The notes beneath the pieces were generated by a model that was not told where the DNA came from, made no database searches, and was given only the letters and a program-made list of their open reading frames with translations. The position numbers and the translations under genes are program-made. Positions 14,259 through 23,003 of a stretch of DNA of 64,000 nucleotides are shown here, one piece after another (within the stretch, counting starts at the first letter, position 1; each line of letters opens with the position of its first letter). Source of the DNA: Chloroflexota bacterium. GTDB lineage: Bacteria > Chloroflexota > Anaerolineae > Anaerolineales > Villigracilaceae. The stretch lies in contig JACRBJ010000032.1 in NCBI GenBank assembly GCA_016234555.1, positions 186,001 to 250,000 on the forward strand. Direction: 5' to 3'.

Positions 14259-17200
14259 ATGAAAAATTGGAAGAATTTCCCACGTGTGGTTTTGTTCCTC
14301 GTCCTGCTGACAAGCATGCTGGCGGGTATTTCCCTGCCCGCGCAGGAAGAGGCGGTCAGCGCCGCGCCGATGAGGCAGGCGGCGACGGACGTGGTGATTA
14401 GTGAGTTTAGAACAAGGGGACCCAATGGAGCTGGTGACGAGTTCATCGAAATTTATAATCCTACAAATTCAATAATTCCTCTTGCAGGTTTACAACTTCG
14501 CAGATCAAGTGGCTGTGGAGTAATGACTTATAACATTCACACCTTTGGCGCTGTAAATTTGCAACCGGGACAATATTATTTAGTTGCAAGTCCAAGTTAC
14601 TCAGTGGGATCGGTTACGCCCGATGTAACTTTGGCTACCAATATGACCATTGCTGATGATGGAGGGATTGCGATAACCGACGCGGTGGATGTGCCAATTG
14701 ACGAAGTGGGAATGTGTGCTGGGACAGAATATCAGGAGGGAGGGATACTTACGCCATTGAGCGCGACTGTAGTAGATAGTTACGAGCGCCTATCTGGCGG
14801 CGCATTGGATAGCTGTCAGGATATGGGGGATAACTCCAGCGATTTCCAGTTGATTGATCCAAGCAACCCGCAAAATTCAGCTACTCCACGACGGTTGTGC
14901 GGCGGGAACGCAGACTTGAGATTGACCCATGCCGCCAGCACTCTGACACCAGCCGTATCGAGTGATGTAACGTTTACGATCACCATTTACAACGACGGTA
15001 CCGGCGACGCCAGAGAGGTTGAAGTACGGGATATATTACCCAGCGGGTTGACCTTTGTTTCCTCAACCGCCACACAGGGTTCCTATTCAAATCTCACAAG
15101 CATTTGGACGGTCGGCACATTGACGACCGGCTCAAACGCCATATTAACCCTTGTCGCAAACGTGGCAACAGGCGGCGCTAAAATAAATACGGCGGAAGTT
15201 TGGAGTTCCTACGATCAGGACCCCGACTCAACGCCCGGAAACGGCGCTGTCGAAGATGATCTGGCCTCGGTCACAGTCACGCCTCCCGCCACTGGCTTTG
15301 CCGATGTGAGTGTCGTTCAGATCGTAAATAATTCCACGCCAAATATAAACGACAACATTGTATTTACCATCACAGTCAGCAATGCGGGAGCCGATATAGC
15401 CACAGGAGTGGTCATCAACGATGATCTGCCAGCCGGCCTAACTTATATTTCGGATAACGGCGGCGGGGCATACAACAATACAACAGGCGAATGGACAATT
15501 CCCTCACTGGCTCCCGGTTCATCGACGATTTTGAGAATTACCGCAAGGGTTGCCAACGCCGGTGCGAAGACGAATACTGCGTCTGTGCAATCGCTGGGAC
15601 AGACCGATCCAGACCTTTCCGATAATTCCTCCAGCGTCACAGTCACCCCCGGCGGCGGTATTGCCGACTTGAGCCTGACTCAATCCTATGCCAAGTCATC
15701 TCCCGGTACCGCTGGCTATGTGGTGTTGACCATCACCGTCACCAATAATGGACCGTATAACGCGACCAACATCGTCGTCATGGATGAACTTCCTGAAGGG
15801 CTTAACTTTGTATCCTACACTTCCGATGGTGGTGGAACCTACAACAAGGATACCGGGCTGTGGAGTGCAGGGTCGATTCCCAACGGCACAGGAAATACCC
15901 GTTCCCTGCGAATCACAGCCAGGGTGGATGCATCCGGATCGAGGACGAACTGGGCTGAAATATGGAGCGCTGATCAGTCCGATCCCGATTCCACTCCCGG
16001 CGATGGCTCGACTACACAGGATGACGACGCTAGCGTGGATGTTGAATTTTCTGATTTGAGCATTACCAAGATCATGGACAACGTCACCCCGACGGTTGGA
16101 ACCGATGTGGTTTTCACGATCCGCGTAACCAACTCAGGTCCCGATACTGCCGATAATGTGGTGGTGAAAGACAAACTCCCCGCAAGCTACACCTACCTTT
16201 CTCATACCGGCGGCGAGACGTACGACCCGGTCACCGGGTATTGGACTGTGGGGACTCTTAACAGCGGCACAACCAGAACGTTGAACATCACGGCAACCGT
16301 GGCTTCTACTGCATCATCCTTGGTGAATTGGGCGGAGGTGTGGTCGGTTGCCCAGGTTGACATCGACTCCGTCCCCGGGGATTCTTCTCAAAGCTCCGAT
16401 GACGATGCCAGCGCCCCCGCCGCCGACCTGCGCATCGATCAGGTGGTCAGCAACACCTATCCGGGTTTGAATACCAATTTCACGTACACCATTACCGTCA
16501 CCAATGACGGTACCGTGGGCACAACGGGCGTGCAGGTGAGGGATAAACTGCCTTCGGGTGTTGTCTTTAAATCATATACCAGCACCGTCCCTGTTTCCGG
16601 CATGACCGGCACTTATAGCACCAGCACGTACCTTTGGGAGGTTGGGACGTTAGCCACCGGGCAGAGTCAAAGCCTGACCATCACCGTGCAAATAACCTCC
16701 AGCGGCGTCCGCACCAACTTGGCTGAAGTGTGGCGCTCCAACCTGCCTGACCCGGACTCGACTCCCCGCAATAATTCCACAGCCGAAGACGACGACGCCA
16801 CTACGGTGGTTTCGTTCCGTCCCATTCTTATCAACGAAGTCGCATGGGCTGGCACATCTTCCAGCCTTCTCGACGATCAATGGATAGAGTTGTACAACCC
16901 AAGTTCTGTAGCGGTCAATATCACAGGCTGGACGTTGACAACAAATGATGGTTCACCCAATATCATCCTGAACGGTACCATTGCGTCGGGAGGCTACTTC
17001 CTGCTCGAAGGCGAGAATAATTCCACCGTCTCCGATGTGGCCGCCAACCAGATATTTTCAATACTTACAGGCTCGCTTTCCACCAGCGGCGAGATCCTCA
17101 CCCTGCGCGACGCCAACGGCAACGTGATCGATACCGCCAATGGGAATGGCGGCAAGTGGCCCAAGGGCGGCGGGACAAATTATGCCTCCATGGAACGGCA

Positions 17201-17999
17201 GAAGAATACCGCCGAAAGCGACTCGGTGTGGGTCACCAACGCAGGAGGCACGAGGAATGGGTTAAACGCAAACGGCGGCAAAATTTACGGCACGCCCGGC
17301 AAGAAGAACTCGACCGGCAGTGCCGCCCCCACCCCCATCCCTACGCCGACGGTTGCTCGCCCCACGGCTGTTCCCATTGTCAGACCCGTTATGAATGAAT
17401 TCCTCGCCCGCCCCGGCTTCGACTGGAACCAGGATGGCGAGGTGGATGTTTTTGACGAATTCATCGAGGTTAAGAACATCGGCATTGTAGATGTCAACAT
17501 GACCGGCTGGACACTGGAACTGGATACTGTAAGTAATTCGACCACCTTTGAAATACCGACACTTATCTTGAAACCCGGTCAACGCGCTGTTTTCTACGGA
17601 TTGCAAACCAATATCCTGCTCAGCGACGGCGGCGGCACGGTCCGCTTGAGCAATCCCAGTGGCAAGATTTACGACGCCTATACATATCCAGTTGTAAAAG
17701 TGGAAGACCAGTCGGTCTGCCGCCTGCCTGATGGTAACGGACAGTGGTATGAGGATTGTGTTCCCACCCCCAACCTTACCAATACGAGGGAAGGCGAAAT
17801 CCCGTCCATGCCGGAAGGCGAGGCTTTTGAGTCCCCTGTCTGCGACCTGCCCGACACGCTCCCCGCCGACTTCCTCTTCGCTGAATGTCGCGGCTACGGT
17901 GCCGGCATCTGGCATTCATTCTATTGGGATCAATACGGCTGGCAGGGAGATCAATACGCCCCGGAAAACCTAAGCAAGTGGGAATCGTTTGTAGAATAG
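14259..17999 (+). CDS. Secreted lamin-tail-domain and DUF11-repeat protein, 1246 aa
   Basis: This is a large exported protein with a signal peptide (MKNWKNFPRVVLFLVLLTSM, cleaved near SAAP). Domain order: lamin-tail domain 1 (about 43-190, ISEFRTRG then FIEIYNPTN); five DUF11-type units (about 215-850) ending in WAEVWS.D.D.D S.PG patterns; lamin-tail domain 2 (about 854-985, ILINEVAWAG then QWIELYNPSS); a Pro/Thr linker (PTPIPTPTV); and lamin-tail domain 3 (about 1043-1160). The third domain holds DWNQDGEVDVFDE, which fits an EF-hand-type calcium loop. The C-terminus is Trp/Tyr-rich with no sorting signal. Function is unknown; an envelope, adhesion or matrix role is inferred. It sits inside the pyrimidine cluster without a functional link. 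Confidence 0.88.
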   Translation: MKNWKNFPRVVLFLVLLTSMLAGISLPAQEEAVSAAPMRQAATDVVISEFRTRGPNGAGDEFIEIYNPTNSIIPLAGLQLRRSSGCGVMTYNIHTFGAVNLQPGQYYLVASPSYSVGSVTPDVTLATNMTIADDGGIAITDAVDVPIDEVGMCAGTEYQEGGILTPLSATVVDSYERLSGGALDSCQDMGDNSSDFQLIDPSNPQNSATPRRLCGGNADLRLTHAASTLTPAVSSDVTFTITIYNDGTGDAREVEVRDILPSGLTFVSSTATQGSYSNLTSIWTVGTLTTGSNAILTLVANVATGGAKINTAEVWSSYDQDPDSTPGNGAVEDDLASVTVTPPATGFADVSVVQIVNNSTPNINDNIVFTITVSNAGADIATGVVINDDLPAGLTYISDNGGGAYNNTTGEWTIPSLAPGSSTILRITARVANAGAKTNTASVQSLGQTDPDLSDNSSSVTVTPGGGIADLSLTQSYAKSSPGTAGYVVLTITVTNNGPYNATNIVVMDELPEGLNFVSYTSDGGGTYNKDTGLWSAGSIPNGTGNTRSLRITARVDASGSRTNWAEIWSADQSDPDSTPGDGSTTQDDDASVDVEFSDLSITKIMDNVTPTVGTDVVFTIRVTNSGPDTADNVVVKDKLPASYTYLSHTGGETYDPVTGYWTVGTLNSGTTRTLNITATVASTASSLVNWAEVWSVAQVDIDSVPGDSSQSSDDDASAPAADLRIDQVVSNTYPGLNTNFTYTITVTNDGTVGTTGVQVRDKLPSGVVFKSYTSTVPVSGMTGTYSTSTYLWEVGTLATGQSQSLTITVQITSSGVRTNLAEVWRSNLPDPDSTPRNNSTAEDDDATTVVSFRPILINEVAWAGTSSSLLDDQWIELYNPSSVAVNITGWTLTTNDGSPNIILNGTIASGGYFLLEGENNSTVSDVAANQIFSILTGSLSTSGEILTLRDANGNVIDTANGNGGKWPKGGGTNYASMERQKNTAESDSVWVTNAGGTRNGLNANGGKIYGTPGKKNSTGSAAPTPIPTPTVARPTAVPIVRPVMNEFLARPGFDWNQDGEVDVFDEFIEVKNIGIVDVNMTGWTLELDTVSNSTTFEIPTLILKPGQRAVFYGLQTNILLSDGGGTVRLSNPSGKIYDAYTYPVVKVEDQSVCRLPDGNGQWYEDCVPTPNLTNTREGEIPSMPEGEAFESPVCDLPDTLPADFLFAECRGYGAGIWHSFYWDQYGWQGDQYAPENLSKWESFVE

Positions 18000-18010
18000 C
18001 CGTCTGAGGG

Positions 18011-18016
18011 TATACT
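18011..18016 (+). promoter_or_regulatory. -10 box directly before pyrF, likely leaderless start
   Basis: TATACT ends seven bases before the pyrF ATG, and no Shine-Dalgarno sequence is present. This geometry puts the transcription start at or very near the A of ATG. The box sits inside a small GAGGG...CCCTC inverted repeat. Confidence 0.45.
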
Positions 18017-18023
18017 ACCCCTC

Positions 18024-18845
18024 ATGGAATCCTTCTTCACATTTCTCGAAAAACGGGTGGACGACTCGTCCTCCCTCCTTTGTGTCGGGCTTGACCCGCA
18101 CATCCCCGATCTAAAACAACCCACCGCCGATGCCGCCCTGGACTTTTGCCTGACACTGATCAAGCAGACTGCTCCCTACGCTGCGGCATTCAAACCCAAC
18201 GTCGCCTTCTTCGAAGTCTTCGGCGCGGACGGCTGGTCAGCCCTTCGTCAGGTTGTGGCAGCCGTTCAAGCGGAATCGGTCCGCCTCGGCTCGCTGATCC
18301 CCGTCATCCTCGATGCCAAACGCGGCGACATTGCCTCCACTGCCGAGGCGTATGCCAGCTCCGCATTCGATCATCTCGGTGCGCACTGCATCACTTTGAA
18401 TCCATATCTTGGCAAGGATTCCATCGACCCGTTTATCCAAAACTCCGAGAAGGGTGTTTTCCTGCTTTGCAAGACATCCAACAAGGGTAGCGGTGATTTG
18501 CAGGACTTGCAATTGGCAACGGGTGAATTTCTCTACATCCATGTCGCCCAACTCGCCCAATCGTGGAACTTGAAAAATAATATCGGACTCGTCGTTGGAG
18601 CCACCCACGTTGAAGCGATGACAAACATCCGCGCCGCCGCGCCCGATTTGTGGTTCCTTGCTCCCGGTGTTGGCGCCCAGGGCGGGGAGTTGGAATCCGC
18701 TCTCAGGGCAGGCGTCCGCAAGGATGGCAAGGGGGTTTTGCTCCCCGTCTCACGCGGAATCTCCCGTGCCGAAAAGCCGGGTCGCGCCGCCGCCGAGTTT
18801 CGGGACGAGATTCTGAGAATCAAAAGAGAATTGCATCAGAGATAA
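18024..18845 (+). CDS. pyrF: Orotidine 5'-phosphate decarboxylase
   Basis: This enzyme decarboxylates OMP to UMP, the last step of de novo pyrimidine synthesis. At 273 residues it belongs to the longer type 2 (Mycobacterium-type) subfamily. Visible features are CVGLDPHIPD near the N-terminus, KPNVAFFEVFG, the catalytic ILDAKRGDIASTAEAYA segment with the Lys and Asp of the active site, and TLNPYLGKDSIDPF. The phosphate-binding end reads LAPGVGAQGG and LPVSRGI. No ribosome-binding site is seen, and a -10 box lies directly upstream. It is followed by pyrE at 33 bases, which suggests one transcript for pyrF, pyrE, the GNAT gene and pyrD. Confidence 0.95.
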   Translation: MESFFTFLEKRVDDSSSLLCVGLDPHIPDLKQPTADAALDFCLTLIKQTAPYAAAFKPNVAFFEVFGADGWSALRQVVAAVQAESVRLGSLIPVILDAKRGDIASTAEAYASSAFDHLGAHCITLNPYLGKDSIDPFIQNSEKGVFLLCKTSNKGSGDLQDLQLATGEFLYIHVAQLAQSWNLKNNIGLVVGATHVEAMTNIRAAAPDLWFLAPGVGAQGGELESALRAGVRKDGKGVLLPVSRGISRAEKPGRAAAEFRDEILRIKRELHQR

Positions 18846-18878
18846 ACCTGATAAACAGGGATAAATAAGGAGAACCCC

Positions 18879-19481
18879 ATGCCGAACCAATTATCCGCCC
18901 TCGCCGAAGGCCTCCTCTCCGCTGGCTGCATCAAATTCGGCGAATTCACCCTCAAGTCGGGGTTGAAATCCCCCATCTATATCGACCTGCGCCGTGTCAT
19001 CACCCATCCCAAATTGCTGGAGCAGATCGGCGCGGCATATCTTCCAATCCTCGCGAACCTCAAATTTGACCGTATCGCCGGCCTGCCCTACGCCGCCATT
19101 CCCATTGCCACTGCCATTTCCCTGCGAGGAAATTACCCCATGATCTATCCTCGCAAGGAGGTTAAGACCTACGGCACGAAAGCCGAGATCGAAGGCGACT
19201 TCAACGCCGGCGAGACCATTGTCGTCATCGATGATCTTGCCACCACAGGTGGCAGTAAATTCGAAGCCATCGAAAAACTGACGGGTGTCGGTTTGAAAGT
19301 GAAAGACATTGTCGTCCTTGTTGACCGTCAATCGGGAGCAAAAGAATCTCTCGAACAGGCGGGCTATGCCATGCACGCCGTCCTGACCATCACCCAACTG
19401 CTGGACTATTATGAGTCAACGGGCAAGGTGGAGAAGGATAAGATCGAAGAGACGAGGAAGTTTTTATCGCAAACAGGATAG
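18879..19481 (+). CDS. pyrE: Orotate phosphoribosyltransferase
   Basis: This enzyme joins orotate to PRPP to form OMP, the substrate of the enzyme encoded just upstream. It has 200 residues, normal for the family. The N-terminus has KFGEFTLKSGLKSPIYIDLR, the usual orotate-side motif. The PRPP-binding signature VVIDDLATTGGSKFEAIE is intact, and YPRKEVKTYGTKAEIEG supplies the flexible catalytic loop with Lys. A strong AGGAG precedes the ATG. The gene lies between pyrF and the GNAT gene in a tight run on the plus strand. Confidence 0.95.
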   Translation: MPNQLSALAEGLLSAGCIKFGEFTLKSGLKSPIYIDLRRVITHPKLLEQIGAAYLPILANLKFDRIAGLPYAAIPIATAISLRGNYPMIYPRKEVKTYGTKAEIEGDFNAGETIVVIDDLATTGGSKFEAIEKLTGVGLKVKDIVVLVDRQSGAKESLEQAGYAMHAVLTITQLLDYYESTGKVEKDKIEETRKFLSQTG

Positions 19482-19513
19482 ACGAGAAAACAATTTCTGA
19501 ATTGGCAGGTGGT

Positions 19514-20404
19514 ATGAAAATCATTCCGTGTGGAACAGAGCATTTCGAGGAATTGGTCAGTTTTGTTGTGCGCCTGAATAGTGACGATGCTCATCACATT
19601 GGCTTCTTTGGCGAAGGGGAAGCCGATGTGCGCTCCTCGTTGGCTGAGTGTCTTATTCCGCCTGCAGAAGGATTTCAGCTTGCATACGACGCTGAGCAAC
19701 TTGTCGGCGTCTTCGGTGTGGATGCGGACCCGGAGATCAGCCGCGCCTGGCTGTTTGGCCCACTGGTCGAACATGCAGACTGGCATTCCGTGGCGGATGA
19801 ACTTTACGCCGCAAGCCTGAAAGCCATTCCTGACGGGATAAGCGAACAGGACTTGTTCTGCGATTCAAAAAACTCGAATCTGGCAGATTTCGCCGAACGA
19901 CACGGCTTTCCTGTGCGCTCAGAAAATGCCGTTGTCACCCTCGAACGGGCGGATTATAAAAAGCCAGCCTTCCATGAAAGCCAGTTCTCGATTGTCGATT
20001 ATTCCCCCGAATTTTTTGAACAGTTCGAGCGCTGTCATAATTTGCTTTTCCCAACCACTTATTTTACGGCGCGTCAGATCGTTGAAAAATTAGACTCCAC
20101 CCGCCGCCTGTTCCTCGGACTTGAAAACGGCTCGATGAAAGGGTATCACTTCTGCAAAGTGGAACCCGATGCACGCTCGGGCTATATTGATTTCATAGGT
20201 GTGGATGAAGCCATGCGCGGGCGCGGACTGGGAGCAACTTTGCTCGCCACAGGCATTGACTGGATGCTTTCCTGCCCCGAAACTGAGAGGATAAGCCTGA
20301 CCGTGAATGCGGATAATGTCGCTGCTTTGAAACTCTACAACAACTTTGGCTTTGTCACCGAACGTGTAATGCGCGCCTATCGCAAAAAAGGAAGCAATGT
20401 ATAG
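19514..20404 (+). CDS. GNAT N-acetyltransferase, about 296 aa
   Basis: This is a predicted acetyl-CoA-dependent acyltransferase. The C-terminal half is a clear GNAT domain: YIDFIGVDEAMRGRGLGATL holds the acetyl-CoA pyrophosphate loop, and NADNVAALKLYNNFGF holds the conserved Asn/Tyr strand. The N-terminal half looks like a degenerate second GNAT fold. The ATG at 19514 is chosen over an in-frame TTG at 19502. The gene is wedged between pyrE and pyrD and overlaps the pyrD start by eight bases, so it is cotranscribed with pyrimidine genes. Whether it acts in that pathway is unknown; its acceptor cannot be read from sequence. Confidence 0.82.
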   Translation: MKIIPCGTEHFEELVSFVVRLNSDDAHHIGFFGEGEADVRSSLAECLIPPAEGFQLAYDAEQLVGVFGVDADPEISRAWLFGPLVEHADWHSVADELYAASLKAIPDGISEQDLFCDSKNSNLADFAERHGFPVRSENAVVTLERADYKKPAFHESQFSIVDYSPEFFEQFERCHNLLFPTTYFTARQIVEKLDSTRRLFLGLENGSMKGYHFCKVEPDARSGYIDFIGVDEAMRGRGLGATLLATGIDWMLSCPETERISLTVNADNVAALKLYNNFGFVTERVMRAYRKKGSNV

Positions 20405-21473
20405 CCTTATTCGTCCCCACCTCTTCCGTCTCGACCCTGAAACCGCTCACGAGCGCACGTTGAAAGCCCTGAGTCTCGCGGGGAATTTTGCCCCTTCGCG
20501 CTGGCTCCTGCAATTGCTTTTCGCCGCCCCATCCAAACCTGTGGATGCATTTGGCTTGACCTTCAAAAACCCCATTGGCATTGCGGCGGGATATGACAAG
20601 GACGGAGTCGCCATTCGCGGACTCTCCGCGCTGGGATTTGGTCATGTGGAGGTTGGGACGGTTACTCCCACCCCACAGCCTGGGAATCCGTCCCCGCGCG
20701 TTTTTCGACTGGTGGAGGATGAAGCCGTCATCAACCGCATGGGCTTCCCTTCGCGTGGATCCGAGTTCATGCAGGTCGAATTGGACCCGGCCTATAAAGC
20801 CAATTTCGTTGAGCGCATCCTGGGTTTTGGGAGAAGCCGTGGCCGGTTTAAGCGCCTGTCAAATGCCATGTTGGGAATCAACCTTGGCAAAAATAAGAAC
20901 ACCCCCAACGAAGAGGCTGTCTACGACTACCTGGCCCTGGTTCAAAACTTCAGTCGCTATGCCGATTATCTGGCGATCAATGTCAGTTCGCCAAACACGG
21001 CCGGACTGCGCGAACTGCAAAGCCGCGCCGCGCTCGAAATCCTGCTGACTCACATCCACCAGCAGCGCCTGCTGGAACAGAAACAATTCAAGAAGCGCAT
21101 TCCCATTCTCGTAAAACTTTCGCCCGATATGACCGAAGCCGAACTCGATGACGCCATCGAAGCGGTGCTGCGTTCGCGGATGGATGGCATCATCGTGACG
21201 AACACGACTTTGGGACGCGATGGGTTACAGTCGAGCCAAAAGGGAGAATCAGGCGGGTTGAGCGGCAGCCCGCTCAGGGCGAGGAGCGAAGCGGTTCTGG
21301 CTCAAACAGTGAAGAAGGTCAACGGAGCGGTGCCAATCGTCAGCGTGGGCGGAGTCATGAATCCGGATGATGCAAAAAAGCGGCTGGATATGGGCGCGGC
21401 GTTGGTCCAAATCTACACAGGGCTGATCTATCGGGGGCCGGGGCTGGTGAAGGAAATGTTACACGCATTGTAG
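20397..21473 (+). CDS. pyrD: Dihydroorotate dehydrogenase, class 2 (quinone)
   Basis: This flavoenzyme oxidises dihydroorotate to orotate and passes electrons to membrane quinones. The 358-residue length and the N-terminus MYSLIRPHLFRLDPETAHE are typical of class 2 enzymes, where this helical part holds the quinone tunnel. FMN and substrate motifs are KNPIGIAAGYDKDG, GTVTPTPQPGNP.PR, NRMGFPS, INVSSPNT with the catalytic Ser nearby, VKLSPDM, TNTT and VSVGGVM, with the final YTGLIYRGPGL. The ribosome-binding site AAAGGAAG lies inside the preceding GNAT gene, an eight-base overlap that couples translation. With pyrC, pyrE and pyrF it covers the last four pathway steps. Confidence 0.95.
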   Translation: MYSLIRPHLFRLDPETAHERTLKALSLAGNFAPSRWLLQLLFAAPSKPVDAFGLTFKNPIGIAAGYDKDGVAIRGLSALGFGHVEVGTVTPTPQPGNPSPRVFRLVEDEAVINRMGFPSRGSEFMQVELDPAYKANFVERILGFGRSRGRFKRLSNAMLGINLGKNKNTPNEEAVYDYLALVQNFSRYADYLAINVSSPNTAGLRELQSRAALEILLTHIHQQRLLEQKQFKKRIPILVKLSPDMTEAELDDAIEAVLRSRMDGIIVTNTTLGRDGLQSSQKGESGGLSGSPLRARSEAVLAQTVKKVNGAVPIVSVGGVMNPDDAKKRLDMGAALVQIYTGLIYRGPGLVKEMLHAL

Positions 21474-21545
21474 ATTCTAGTAAGATTCTGAAAGGAATCT
21501 CCGTCCCGATTGTGGTATATTCCCGCACTACAAAAAGGTAAACCT

Positions 21546-21914
21546 ATGGACGATAGAATTACAATTATTGAAGGTCCCACGCCGGTTTTCGAGCACGTCA
21601 ATGACGGCTGGGCAATGGGCTTGAACGAAGGTCCGCGCCTTTCGGTTGCAGCGCTGACCCGCCTGCGAACTTTCAACGGACCTGCGCTGGTGCAGCGCTG
21701 CTACACCGCCTGGCATAACCGCTCCGCCATTCACCTGCATTACCGCACCGAGAATGGATCAGAGCAAACCTCCCCCATCCTTGCCGCCCGCAGTGTGGAT
21801 ACCCCCGACGGACACGTGCTGCTGTTGTGGGTCTATCTTGACAGTGAAGGCGTGGAGTATGAAATGGACGCCGGCGACGACGACGACCAGAGGAACGATT
21901 TTCCCGACCAGTAG
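21546..21914 (+). CDS. Conserved hypothetical protein, about 122 aa
   Basis: I do not recognise this protein. It is soluble, has no signal peptide or membrane segment, and ends in a very acidic tail (MDAGDDDDQRNDFPDQ). A Trp-containing middle (YTAWHNRSAIHLHYR) precedes a strand-rich C-terminus (HVLLLWVYLDSEG). The start at 21546 follows AAAAGGT; an upstream in-frame start would include this site. A TATATT box near 21513 may be its promoter. It is followed by a strong terminator, so it forms a single-gene unit. Confidence 0.7.
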   Translation: MDDRITIIEGPTPVFEHVNDGWAMGLNEGPRLSVAALTRLRTFNGPALVQRCYTAWHNRSAIHLHYRTENGSEQTSPILAARSVDTPDGHVLLLWVYLDSEGVEYEMDAGDDDDQRNDFPDQ

Positions 21915-21923
21915 ATTTTCTTG

Positions 21924-21964
21924 AAAGCGACAGTCACCTGCGGACAGCGGGTGACTGTCGCTTT
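21924..21964 (+). terminator. Strong rho-independent terminator
   Basis: A perfect 15-bp stem (21924-21938 with 21950-21964) includes GCGACAGTCACC and its complement. It is followed by TTGTTT. It ends the small hypothetical gene ten bases after its stop and lies directly before the ribosome-binding site of the crotonase gene. Confidence 0.85.
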
Positions 21965-21979
21965 TTGTTTGGAGGACAA

Positions 21980-22744
21980 ATGAAAACCATTCTTGTCATG
22001 CCCGAAGCTGGCTCTGTTATCCTGACGCTTAATCGCCCCGACCGCGCCAACTCGTTCAACTTCGAGATGGTCAACGAACTGCGCGCCGCCCTTGCCGACG
22101 CGGAGGAAAATCCGCAAGTGCGCTGTGTGGTGTTGACCGGCGCCGGCGACGTATTCAGCGCAGGGCAGGATATTTCCGAGATGAAACGGGGGGACGTGGT
22201 TTCGTATCGCGAGCATTTGGAGAAAACTTATAACCCGCTTGTCTTGCAGATTCGGAGCATGGGCAAACCCGTCATCGCGGCAGTGAACGGTCCCTGCGCA
22301 GGAGCAGCGGTTGGAGTCGCTTTGGCTTGCGACCTGCGGGTCGCGAAATCCAGCGCGTATTTCGTGGTGGGATTCAGCGGCATTGGGCTTGCACCCGACT
22401 CGGGTGTGTCTTTGCTCCTGCCTGCCTACATCGGCTTGGGACGCGCCCAGGAATATTTCTATTCCAACAATCCCATCACAGCGGAACAGGCTCTGGCATG
22501 GGGCATGGTCAACCAGGTGGCTGACGCGGATTTCAATCAGTTGGTGATGAAGATTGCAGGCGGGTTGGCGGCTGGTCCGACGGGCGCGTTTGCCTTGGGA
22601 AAGAAGGCGTTCAATCGCGCTGTTCTGCCAAACTTGAAGGAGGCTCTCAACTACGAAGGCATCTTGCAGGATGAGGCGGGAAAGTCGGCGGAGCATCGCG
22701 AGGGTGTGGCGGCATTTCTCGAAAAGCGCACGCCGAAGTTTTAA
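21980..22744 (+). CDS. Enoyl-CoA hydratase/isomerase (crotonase) family protein
   Basis: This is a 254-residue crotonase-fold enzyme acting on acyl-CoA. The oxyanion-hole motifs are GAGDVFSAGQDISEM and the middle GPCAGAAVGVALACDLRVA. The FSGIGLAPDSGVSLLLP segment has Asp where the classic hydratase has the second catalytic Glu, a pattern seen in isomerase-like members such as PaaG, so hydration of crotonyl-CoA is not certain. The start at 21980 follows GGAGGA. The neighbouring glutamate dehydrogenase and glutaryl-CoA dehydrogenase-like genes suggest amino-acid or aromatic-acid catabolism, but each appears to have its own promoter. Confidence 0.87.
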   Translation: MKTILVMPEAGSVILTLNRPDRANSFNFEMVNELRAALADAEENPQVRCVVLTGAGDVFSAGQDISEMKRGDVVSYREHLEKTYNPLVLQIRSMGKPVIAAVNGPCAGAAVGVALACDLRVAKSSAYFVVGFSGIGLAPDSGVSLLLPAYIGLGRAQEYFYSNNPITAEQALAWGMVNQVADADFNQLVMKIAGGLAAGPTGAFALGKKAFNRAVLPNLKEALNYEGILQDEAGKSAEHREGVAAFLEKRTPKF

Positions 22745-22837
22745 CTAGTTCTCGCATTTGTTCAATTTTGAGGGTTTTTACTTGGTGGGGCGTGAAAAAC
22801 ATCACATTCCGTCAGAAATAATCGGATTTATGTCATA

Positions 22838-22866
22838 TTGACTTGCTTCTCCTTTTCGTGTAAAGT
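22838..22866 (+). promoter_or_regulatory. Promoter of glutamate dehydrogenase gene
   Basis: TTGACT (22838-22843), a 17-base spacer and TAAAGT (22861-22866) form a good vegetative promoter. It lies about 140 bases before the start codon, giving a long leader that contains the hairpin at 22928. Confidence 0.6.
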
Positions 22867-22927
22867 TTGAATTAAATATTTCAGGATTAAATCCTATGCC
22901 TCACTGCGTTGACATACCTTGTGTCTA

Positions 22928-22957
22928 AAGCGGGCGCCCTGTCTGGGGTGCCCGCTT
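22928..22957 (+). terminator. Terminator-like hairpin in the gdhA leader
   Basis: A 12-bp stem with one wobble (arms from 22928 and to 22957, outer part AAGCGGGC/GCCCGCTT) is followed by ATCTTTT. Because it lies between the promoter and the start codon, it may act as an attenuator; alternatively it ends a short upstream transcript. Confidence 0.55.
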
Positions 22958-23003
22958 ATCTTTTCGCAAAGTTCATTACAAAACTCTTTACCAGGAGAAC
23001 AAT

